Source: Pratylenchus scribneri (Eukaryota > Nematoda > Chromadorea > Rhabditida > Pratylenchidae). Taken from it: a stretch of DNA of 64,000 nucleotides. A program made the translations under genes and the position numbers. How positions within the stretch are numbered: position 1 is the stretch's first letter; every line of letters starts with the position of its first letter. Shown piece by piece: positions 39,687-49,400 of this stretch. The notes beneath the pieces were generated by a model. The model did not search any database. It was given only the letters and a program-made list of their open reading frames with translations, and was not told where the DNA came from. Where the stretch lies: contig JAQSEB010000021.1 in assembly GCA_030063045.1 (NCBI GenBank), positions 1,178,001-1,242,000 on the forward strand, in the 5' to 3' direction.

Positions 39687-39956
39687 TTATTCAAGGACAC
39701 TTTCGAATTCCTTGAATTTCCATGATTCTTTCACGAAATTTGCTCGGAATGAATCACCAACATAATATAAATCGACAGCGGGGAACATTTGTATTTTGTT
39801 GAATTTTGACGGCAATTCGGTCTTTCCTGAATTTGTATTAATTTATAGAAAACTCTATCTTATATTTCTTGTCTTTAATATTTTATTAAATTTCAATTAT
39901 TTACCCAACAATTTGCCATTGAAGGTGTCAAAACATTCCATTTTGGAATTTGATCC
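39687..39956 (-). pseudogene. SPRY gene 3' fragment cut by a minisatellite
   Basis: Exon 6 (39826-39687) is open and ends FKEFESVLE. About 50 bp of the end of exon 5 follow (39,956-39,908) before the sequence turns abruptly into the 66-bp array. The rest of the gene is missing on the far side of the array. Confidence 0.75.
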
Positions 39957-39959
39957 CGA

Positions 39960-40545
39960 AAAATGCATTTGCAGAGCTAATTCTGTGTAACCCTAAAAAA
40001 TGCATTTGCAGACTTAATTCTGTGTAGAGGGGGACGTAAAGGGGGACAAAATATGGCCCTAAAAAATGCATCTGCAGACTTAATTCTGTGTAAAGGGGGA
40101 CGTAAAGGGGGACAAAATATGGCCCTAAAAAATGCATTTGCAGACTTAATTCAGTGTAAAGGGGGACGTAAAGGGGGACAAAATATGGCCCTAAAAAATG
40201 CATCTGCAGACTTAATTCTGTGTAAAGGGGGAAGTAAAGGGGGACAAAATATGGCCCTAAAAAATGCATTTGCAGACTTAATTCAGTGTAAAGGGGGACG
40301 TAAAGGGGGACAAAATATGGCCCTAAAAAATGCATCTGCAGACTTAATTCTGTGTAAAGGGGGAAGTAAAGGGGGACAAAATATGGCCCTAAAAAATGCA
40401 TTTGCAGACTTAATTCAGTGTAAAGGGGGACGTAAAGGGGGACAAAATATGGCCCTAAAAAATGCATCTGCAGACTTAATTCTGTGTAAAGGGGGAAGTA
40501 AAGGGGGACAAAATATGGCCCTAAAAATGCATCTGCAGACTTAAT
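39960..40545. repeat. 66-bp minisatellite, about 9 copies, carrying the 23-bp box
   Basis: Each unit holds AAAAAATGCATTTGCAGACT, then TAATTCTGTG, AAGGGGGACGTAAAGGGGGA and CAAAATATGGCCCT. Two unit types alternate (GCATCTGCAG...TTCTG...GAAG against GCATTTGCAG...TTCAG...GACG), giving a 132-bp higher-order unit. Because 66 is a multiple of 3, long open frames exist on both strands (plus 40,053-40,544; minus 40,467-39,928). I regard both as by-products. Confidence 0.9.
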
Positions 40546-41498
40546 TCAACTTAAAATTATACAATGAGATATTCTTAAATATTGCAGAATTAAACAGATC
40601 TCCCCTGGACAAAAAATATGTATCTAAAATGCATTTGCAGACTATATTCTGTGTAGATGTATACGTAGATGTATACAAAAAAATAGTAAAAAATAACCTA
40701 GAAAATGCATTTGCAGACTATATTCTGTGTAAAGATATACATAATGATACAAAAATAGTAAAAAAATTACACTCTAAAAGAGGGGTATTTTGTTGGGAAG
40801 GATTTTAAACAAAAAAATTACAGAAAAGGTATGAAAATATTGGTGAAAATTATATGGATTATTTTGGCAAAATTTGGAAATTTAACAAAGAAATTGGCAC
40901 AAATGTTCAACCACAACTATTTAGCAACAAATTTGGCTTTAATAACTTTGTGAAAAATGTAACAGGGTTTAATTTATATTGTCGAAAGACAGGGCCTGAA
41001 TTTTCCATTCATTCATTTGGGGCAAAGTTCCAAAGAGGGAATTTGAGAATTGACTCCTTCCAAATTTCCTCCATTGTTGATTTTCATTCATTGGAATGTA
41101 AAAATATAAATAAATGCCACTTTTTTCCCAATTACAAAATTCAGAGATTCTTTTTTGATTAATGGGTTCAAAATTTCAATAAAATTCATAATTGAATAAT
41201 TACATTTGATTAGAATACAGAGGCTCCAATGGCCTTTAATTAAAAGCAGAGGGTTATTGTTGATTTATTTTTTAAATCAAATACAAAATGAATAGATGTA
41301 ATTAAGATAAAAGTTCAAAAAAGATGTTAAATGTAAATGAAACAAAGCATGAAATTAAATAAATGGATCAATCTTCTTTTTTTGGTATCGAATTGGATGA
41401 TCATTCAAAGATGGAATAAATTAAATGATAAAATGTATTGTAATTAAATGATTGGCCCATATTCATTTGTTGCCTTCCTTGACATAGTTGCCAAATTC
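40546..41498. other. Box-bearing remnants, then SPRY flank repeat, copy 4
   Basis: Two further boxes lie at 40,629-40,651 and 40,705-40,727 within a different surrounding sequence (GTAGATGTATACGTAGATG). About 40,990-41,390 is another SPRY 3' flank copy. The plus frame at 40,854-41,162 partly overlaps that repeat and shows no family resemblance. Confidence 0.6.
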
Positions 41499-42491
41499 TT
41501 ATTCAAGGAGGCGACCGAATTCCTTGAATTGCCATTCTTCCTTCACGAAAATTACTCGGACTGAATCTTCAGTACGCAATAAACCGACAGCGGGGAACAA
41601 TTTGATTGTGGAGAATTTTGACGGCAATTCGGCCTTCCCTAAATTTGAATTATTTATTTTAATAAACATTGTTATATTTTTTTGTCTAATTTAAATATTT
41701 TATTAAATTTCAATTATTTTACCCAACAATTGGCCATTCCAAGTGGTAAAACATTCCATTTTGGAATTTGAACGATGGATTATTCCGAGGCCAACAAAAT
41801 CCCCTTTCTTGAAATAACCACCGACATTTCCAATTTTTGTCCAAGATCCATCAATCCAAATTCCATCTTTGCGCCAAATTCCAATTGAATTATTCCAATT
41901 TCCTAGCCATTTGCCTTCCAATGGAAAATGTTGATCACAAAATCTAATGCCAATGTTGTACCTGTATAATGCAAAAATTATTGGTCAATAAAAATTTTGA
42001 TAAATGAATTTATTTCGTTTGAAAAATGAAAAAATTATTTTTGACTTGTTCTAAATTTTTAAGACAACAAATTTTTATAAAATTTATAATTTCCAAATAA
42101 AAATGCAAAACCAAATTATTTCAGTTTTGTTGAGAATTTCTATTTCAAAGTAGAATAGATTTGTCAGTTTATTGAATGAATTCAAAGTGAAAGTTGGAAT
42201 TGGCAGATTGGCACGGACGGAATTATATCCTAAAAATAATAATTAAATACATAAGAAATAAGACGATTTATTTTTATTTTTACCAGTTGGGCCAGAATGC
42301 TTTGCAATCAATCCTCCCTCAGAAATGGTCAAATTTGACCCACAATCCGCCTTATTCAATGTATTGTTCTTCATTGCCTTTAAAATAATTCATTATTTTA
42401 ATTAATTTCCCAAATAATATTTCACCTCTTTAATGCCATTGATCATTTTTTGAACATTTCTGGCTAAAAGCCCATTTGGCATTTTGGCCAG
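41499..42491 (-). pseudogene. SPRY gene copy lacking its 5' end (left half of a head-to-head pair)
   Basis: Exons match the paralogues: partial exon 2 (42491-42426), then 42377-42284, 42229-42121, 41961-41723 and 41638-41499. Exon 1 and the first half of exon 2 are gone; the copy stops at a palindrome. The donor after exon 4 has changed (paralogues GG|GTAATT, here GA|AATAAT), which should block splicing. The SPRY exon itself stays open (NNSIGIWRKDGIWIDGSW, KKGDFVGLGI). Confidence 0.78.
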
Positions 42492-42571
42492 AAGGCCAAA
42501 ATGCCAAATGGACTTCTAGCCAGAAATGTTCAAAAAATGATCAACGCCATTAAAGAGGTGAAATATTATAG
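42411..42571. repeat. Near-perfect 160-bp palindrome joining two SPRY copies
   Basis: The centre is TTTTGGCC-AGAA-GGCCAAAA at 42,482-42,501. Arms of about 80 bp differ at only about four positions. Both arms are the 3' half of SPRY exon 2 plus the start of its intron, in opposite orientation. Confidence 0.9.
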
Positions 42572-43412
42572 AAAATTAAATAATAATAAATATTTTAGGC
42601 ATTGAGAAACAATAAATTGAATGAAGAGGATTGTGGGTCAAAACCAAGAATTCAGGTCCAAATAATGGTAAAATTAAACAATATAAAATTTTAATTATTT
42701 TTTTAAAGGAGCGAATATTGTTCGTGCCGTTTTGCCAATTCCTTCATTAAATTTGATGATCACTAAACCAATAATTGTCTCCTATTATGAAATAGAAATT
42801 TTTAATAAAATTGGGTAATTAATTGTTTTTATAATTTTAGATTAAAATGAAAATAAAAAATTTAAATCTATTGCATATTTTAAAATAAATTTAAAAAAAA
42901 ATAATAAATTTCTCAAGCGAAATAATATCATTAAAAATAATTCTAATTGACCAATAATTTTTGCATTATTCCAGGAATGAAATTATTAACATTGGATTTT
43001 GTGATAAATATTTTCCATTGGAAGGCAAAAAATGGCTTGGAAATGAGAAAAATTCAATTGGAATTTGGCGTAAAGGAGGAATACGATTTGATGCATCTCT
43101 CACTGAATATGGTGGATATGAATTTTTCAAGAAAGGGGATTTTGTTGGTATCGGAATAATCCATCAACCAAATTCCTCATTAAAATGTTTTTGCACATGC
43201 AATGGCGAATTCCTTGGTAAAAAATTGCAATTTTCATAAATAGTATAAATAAATCAAATTTAGGGAAAGTTGAATTGCCTGAAAAATTTTCCAATTTGCA
43301 ATTATTTCCGGCATACATTTTGCGCCACACGGGAGATTCAATGCGCACAAGTTTCGACAAAAACTATTGGCAATTTAAAGAATTCAAACGTGTCCTTGAA
43401 GGAGAATTTTAG
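42492..43412 (+). pseudogene. SPRY gene copy lacking its 5' end (right half of a head-to-head pair)
   Basis: Partial exon 2 (to 42557), then 42599-42667, 42709-42814, 42975-43216 and 43264-43412. Exon 3 has lost about 25 bp and ends in the wrong phase for exon 4, so the joined frame stops early. Exons 5-6 remain open (IGFCDKYFPLEGKKWLGNEK, KKGDFVGIGI, ending RVLEGEF) but are more diverged than the left half. With no exon 1, it is unlikely to be a working gene. Confidence 0.75.
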
Positions 43413-43923
43413 AAATAATAACCAAAGCAAAAATGTAGATAAATCAAACACGTTTAATTAGCATGTAATTAAAACTAAATTCAATTTTTTTAATTTTCAT
43501 GTAATCATTGCTTAATTTATTTTTTGTTTGGATACTTTATTTGGGATAAACAATAAATCAATAATCAGATCCTAATTCATTTAATAAATATTGCATCAAA
43601 ATTAGCAGATTTACAAATTTTATAAATTACACAAAAAAGTCAAAACATAATAAATGAAAATGATGATGAATCAAAATTAAATCCAGAATATTAACTAAAA
43701 TAGTCAGATCAAATAGAATTTTGTTGACATTATAAAAATTTCTTAATATCATCTCAAAATTTTAAAAATTTCTTAATATCATCTCAAAATTTTTCTTCCA
43801 TATCTATTCCATTTCGATCACATCAATTTACTATTGATAAAAAAACATATTATTTTGAATTATTCTAGTTTTTCAAAATAATTTTCTTTTGCATTATTTA
43901 TAAATAATTATTTATTTATTTAC
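43413..43923. other. AT-rich spacer; downstream exons of the secreted-protein copy not found
   Basis: A short direct repeat (AATTTCTTAATATCATCTCA) occurs twice near 43,739 and 43,767. Nothing matches exons 2 or 3 of the secreted-protein gene at 19 kb. Confidence 0.5.
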
Positions 43924-44014
43924 ATTTGTTTGAGCGCCCATTCATTGAATAACCTAAATTGAAATAAATTAGCAAAAGCAGCAATGAATGGAGAAATTTT
44001 GATAAATAATTCAT
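43924..44014 (-). pseudogene. Orphan signal-peptide exon, paralogue of the gene at 19-20.1 kb
   Basis: The exon reads MNYLSKFLHSLLLLLIYFNL, then GYS and MNGRSNK, ending at the same donor (AAAT|GTAAAT) and in the same phase as the exon at 20107-20017. The mature start MNGRSNK is identical while the leader has changed, as expected for a once-functional signal peptide. No later exons follow, so the duplicate appears truncated. Upstream DNA to about 44,460 is homologous as well. Confidence 0.7.
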
Positions 44015-44515
44015 TTTATCTGAAATTTTTGGAAAAAATAAAATTATTTGAAATTCGAAACCGAAATAGAATCTATCAGGAATTATTGGAAATTTTATTA
44101 AGATAAAAAAGGAAGCCTCCTTTCATTTTTTAATGTCATTTTCATTTTTTCCATGGGCTCCTTGATAAATTGATAAAAATAAAGAATTTAACAAATAATG
44201 AAAAAGAATTTTTTATTAATTGTAGAAAAAATGAAAAAATGAAAAATAAAAAAATATAATATAGGTGAAATTGCCTGTTTTGATTTTGATATTAGCAATA
44301 ATATTGATGGATGTCGATGTCGATTGAGGCTAAAGGCATTGGATAAAATGGAAGGAAAATTGGAATGGAATGCGTTCCAAGAAATGGGACCAATCACCAA
44401 TGTTGGAATGAAATGCATTCCCGGGAATGACGAATGTATTCGAAGAAATGGGACCGAGGGAACAGTCTGACTCGCTACCGCAATCCAAAGACGAGTGAAG
44501 CGAGCCCTGCGGGAA

Positions 44516-45432
44516 TGGTGCCTTGAAATATATGACTAGAAGAAATTAAGAAATAAAGAAATGTTTGGATAATACAATAATTTTCCAAGGAGAACAATTT
44601 TGATTGAATGGTTGCAGTGGGGCGTGGGGGAAATATTGTGATGATTGATAAAAGCCGTTGATCATGAAGCCTAGGTAGAAAAGGAGGAAATTATATTAAT
44701 GTGAGCATGAGGTGGTAAAGAAGGAAATGTAGCTCATATCTTTTTTTGAATATAATGACTTCTTATTACAAATGCAATATTATTGCAATTATGACGATTC
44801 CATATGTATTTTACTATCATTTATGACCATATTCTATGCAGATTATATCATTTACTATGCAGATTACAGCATACCTGATTATTCCATATGCAAATTAAAA
44901 TTATTCTCGACTATTGAAATTCCGAGGTGGAAATGGAGGAAATCGGGATCAAGTTAAGCCGAGGTGGGAAAGGAAGAACTGGAATCGTAGTAGGTAAATG
45001 TTGGAGGAAATTATCACCTGTAATCTAATTTGATAACATGGATTCCAGATTATTTTTTATTTAGTTTATATTCTTTTAAAAATCCTATCTATATAATATT
45101 TTAAACAAATTAAAATAAAATTATTTGCACCTCAATATATTTTTAATTTAAGCTATACTGTTCTTCGGGTGTGTCTCCTTAAGACTGGCAACAAATTCAA
45201 TTGACTATTTTGGATGATTTTGACGATATTTGATGATTTGACAATTTCGTACTTTAGCGATAGCCAAAATTCCCCTAAATCTTTAGTCTCTGCAATTTCA
45301 TATTCTCATCTCATTTATGTTCCGGGTACTCTAATTATTTTTTTATTAAAATAAATTAAATATTATAAGGAAGATAAATTAGTCAAATCCGCTGAGCGAA
45401 ATATGATATTCAATAGGATGAGGAAAGGAAAT
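44516..45432. repeat. Dispersed repeat R1, copy 1
   Basis: Begins CCTTGAAATATATGACTAGA and ends near GAAATCTAGGTAT. Four copies occur in this window. Copies 1 and 2 are nearly identical over their last 450 bp. The plus frame at 44,772 recurs in copy 4 but shows no family resemblance. No terminal repeats or transposase were seen. Confidence 0.8.
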
Positions 45433-46024
45433 CTAGGTATGAAGTGAAGAAAAGGTAGAGGGATGAATATATAAAAATAGAAAATTTATTTAAAAAATTA
45501 AATATTTTCTTAGAAAATCCATAATAGATGTCGGTTTTTGATGGTGACTATGAAATAAAAGATTTCGAAATAAAAATATTCTAAAAAAAAATAATTTTTC
45601 CGAATTATCAGTTCCCAATTAAAATTAAATTCAGTTTTAAATTTGGATAATTTATGGCTTGTGAAAATAAAATCGATTGTGATAAGCCTTACGTAATGTG
45701 CCCTCCCCTTCTCTATCCCTTTGGCCAACGATCGAACATCGATTTTTGTTGGAAGCATAGTTTGAGGGCACTGTGTCGTCTCTCAAGGTACTTTGGAAAA
45801 ATATGCTCAATTATATTGAAAATATATTATGGCGTTGGAAATTTGAGCGAAAATAGAAAAAATATAATTAAACATAAATTAAATAATAGAAGAATTACAA
45901 TATAAATATGAGGACTAATCTCAGATACTAATTGCTATAAAAAATTAACATTGTTGAAGTCAGAGCGAAACTAATGTGAATACATGAAGAAATAATATAC
46001 GAGTCATGATGAAGTCAAATAGAA
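45433..46024. other. Unique spacer between R1 copies 1 and 2
   Basis: Overlapping frames on both strands at 45,510-45,905 (82-83 codons) sit in a locally less AT-rich patch (CCTCCCCTTCTCTATCCC). They could be a remnant of an exon but match nothing I recognise. Confidence 0.35.
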
Positions 46025-46910
46025 GCAGCCTTGAAATATATGACCAGAAGAAATTAATAAATAAAGAAATGTTTAAATGAAACATTTCCAAGGAAAAAAA
46101 TTTTGATTGACTGGTTTCAGTAAGCCGTTGATCATAAAGCCTAAGTGGAAAAGGAAGAAATTATATTAATATGAGCATGATGTGGTAAAGATGGAAATGT
46201 AGCTAATATCTTTTTTTGAATATAAAAACTTCTTATTACAAATGCAATATTATTGCAATTATGACGATTCCATATGTATTTTACTATGATATATGACCAT
46301 ATTCTATGCAGATTATATCATTTACTATGCAGATTACAGCATACCTGATTATTCCATATGCAAATTAAAATTATTCTCGACTATTGAAATTCCGAGGTGG
46401 AAATGGAGGAAATCGGGATCAAGATAAAACGAGGTGGGAAAGGAAGAACTGGAATCGTAGTAGGTAAATGTTGGAGGAAATTATCACCGGTAATCTAATT
46501 TGATAACATGGATTCCAGATTATTTTTTATTTAGTTTATATTCTTTTAAAAATCCTATCTATATAATATTTTAAACAAATTAAAATAAAATTATTTGCAC
46601 CTCAATATATTTTTAATTTAAGCTATACTGTTCTTCGGGTGTGTCTCCTTAAGACTGGCAACAAATTCAATTGACTATTTTGGATGATTTTGACGATATT
46701 TGATGATTTGACAATTTCGTACTTTAGCGATAGCCAAAATTCCCCTAAATCTTTAGTCTCTGCAATTTCATATTCTCATCTCATTTATGTTCCGGGTACT
46801 CTAATTATTTTTTTATTAAAATAAATTAAATATTATAAGGAAGATAAATTAGTCAAATCCGCTGAGCGAAAAATGATATTCAATAGGATGAGGAAAGGAA
46901 ATCTAGGTAT
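46025..46910. repeat. Dispersed repeat R1, copy 2
   Basis: Direct copy of 44,516-45,432, running to ATCTAGGTAT, where it passes abruptly into the 40-bp array. In copy 1 the same point continues TGAAGTGAAG, so the array start is a clean junction. Confidence 0.8.
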
Positions 46911-48947
46911 TATTCTATAGTGTCTTTGTTACCACATATCCACAATATGTTATTCTATAGTGTCTTTGTTACCACATATCCACAATATGTTATTGTCTTT
47001 GTTACCACATATCCACAATATGTTATTCTATAGTGTCTTTGTTACCACATATCCACAATATGTTATTCTATAGTGTCTTTGTTACCACATATCCACAATA
47101 TGTTATTCTATAGTGTCTTTGTTATCACATATCCACAATATGTTATTCTATAGTGTCTTTGTTATCACATATTCACAATATGTTATTCTATAGTGTCTTT
47201 GTTATCACATATCCACAATATGTTATTCTATAGTGTCTTTGTTACCACATATTCACAATATGTTATTCTATAGTGTCTTTGTTACCACATATCCATAATA
47301 TGTTATTCTATAGTGTCTTTGTTACCACATATCCATAATATGTTATTCTATAGTGTCTTTGTTACCTCATATTCACAATATGTTATTCTATAGTGTCTTT
47401 GTTACCACATATCCACAATATGTTATTCTATAGTGTCTTTGTTACCATATATCCACAATATGTTATTGTCTTTGTTACCACATATCCACAATATGTTATA
47501 CTATAGTGTCTTTGTTATCACATATTCACAATATGTTATTCTATAGTGTCTTTGTTACCACATATTCACAATATGTTATTCTATAGTGTCTTTGTTACCA
47601 CATATCCATAATATGTTATTCTATAGTGTCTTTGTTATCAGATATCCACAATATGTTATTCTATAGTGTCTTTGTTATCACATATTCACAATATGTTATT
47701 CTATAGTGTCTTTGTTATCACATATCCACAATATGTTATTCTATAGTGTCTTTGTTACCACATATCCACAATATGTTATTCTATAGTGTCTTTGTTATCA
47801 GATATCCACAATATGTTATTCTATAGTGTCTTTGTTACCACATATTCACAATATGTTATTCTATAGTGTCTTTGTTATCAGATATCCACAATATGTTATT
47901 CTATAGTGTCTTTGTTACCACATATTCACAATATGTTATTCTATAGTGTCTTTGTTATCAGATATCCACAATATGTTATTCTATAGTGTCTTTGTTACCA
48001 CATATTCACAATATGTTATTCTATAGTGTCTTTGTTACCACATATTCACAATATGTTATTCTATAGTGTCTTTGTTACCACATATTCACAATATGTTATT
48101 CTATAGTGTCTTTGTTACCACATATTCACAATATGTTATTCTATAGTGTCTTTGTTATCACATATTCACAATATGTTATTCTATAGTGTCTTTGTTACCT
48201 CATATTCACAATATGTTATTCTATAGTGTCTTTGTTATCACATATCCACAATATGTTATTCTATAGTGTCTTTGTTACCACATATTCACAATATGTTATT
48301 CTATAGTGTCTTTGTTACCACATATCCATAATATGTTATTCTATAGTGTCTTTGTTACCTCATATTCACAATATGTTATTCTATAGTGTCTTTGTTACCA
48401 CATATCCACAATATGTTATTCTATAGTGTCTTTGTTACCATATATCCACAATATGTTATTGTCTTTGTTACCACATATCCACAATATGTTATTCTATAGT
48501 GTCTTTGTTATCAGATATCCACAATATGTTATTCTATAGTGTCTTTGTTACCACATATTCACAATATGTTATTCTATAGTGTCTTTGTTACCACATATTC
48601 ACAATATGTTATTCTATAGTGTCTTTGTTATCACATATCCACAATATGTTATTCTATAGTGTCTTTGTTACCACATATTCACAATATGTTATTATATAGT
48701 GTCTTTGTTATCACATATCCACAATATTTTATTCTATAGTGTCTTTGTTACCTCATATTCACAATATGTTATTCTATAGTGTCTTTGTTACCACATATCC
48801 ACAATATGTTATTCTATAGTGTCTTTGTTACCACATATTCACAATATGTTATTCTATAGTGTCTTTGTTACCACATATTCACAATATGTTATTCTATAGT
48901 ATCTTTGTTACCACATATTCACAATATGTTATTCTATAGTGTCTTTT
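46911..48947. repeat. 40-bp satellite array, about 51 copies
   Basis: The unit is TATTCTATAGTGTCTTTGTT followed by ACCACATATCCACAATATGT. Variants at ACC/ATC, CACAT/CAGAT and ATCC/ATTC recur. Shortened units lacking CTATAGTGT occur near 46,990, 47,465 and 48,455. A stretch near 47,341-47,490 recurs near 48,341-48,490, indicating higher-order duplication of about 1 kb. It does not contain the 23-bp box. Confidence 0.92.
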
Positions 48948-49400
48948 GTTCGGGATATGGTCATTATGGAATTAGAAAGTGATTTGAAGGAATGATGGCA
49001 TTTTGATATTCCCATCTTCCACAAGTGACAATTCATCCTTTCCCAGTTTTCCCCGTTGTTTTGCTTTGTCATTTTCATATTAATTCCAACTTAGGTTGTT
49101 GATATTTAAATTCCCCAATTTATCGACTATTTTTCCATTCACACATTTTAATTAAATAAATAAATATTCTTAATTTATTGTGTCTTCTATTTGGTATTAA
49201 ACCGAAGACCCAACAATTGGCGTACTTGGCAAAAATAAATCAAATTGGAAATCTTCAATTTAAATCGACCACAGTTCAATTCAACTTTCAATTTTCGAAT
49301 AAACCTATCAATCGCTGTGTGCTTTTGATCGAATTTGCTGTGTGCAAATCGGGTTTCTATTCTTCAAACAATAATCAAAAATAAAATCTCATCAAATCGA
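48948..49400. other. Short spacer between two satellites
   Basis: A plus-strand frame (49,178-49,384, 68 codons) lies here, with no recognised family and no supporting exons. Otherwise unremarkable. Confidence 0.4.

Noticed and set aside
39928..40544. Long open frames on both strands (163 and 179 codons) with perfect 22-residue repeats
   Set aside because: They lie exactly on the 66-bp minisatellite. A unit length divisible by three keeps frames open on both strands by chance, and there are no splice or start signals of note.
45510..45905. Overlapping frames of 82-83 codons on opposite strands
   Set aside because: Neither resembles a known protein, and both are bounded by A/T-rich DNA without clear splice sites.
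46911..48947. CRISPR-like regular spacing in the 40-bp array
   Set aside because: The units are contiguous near-identical repeats without unique spacers, and the DNA is eukaryotic; it is a satellite.
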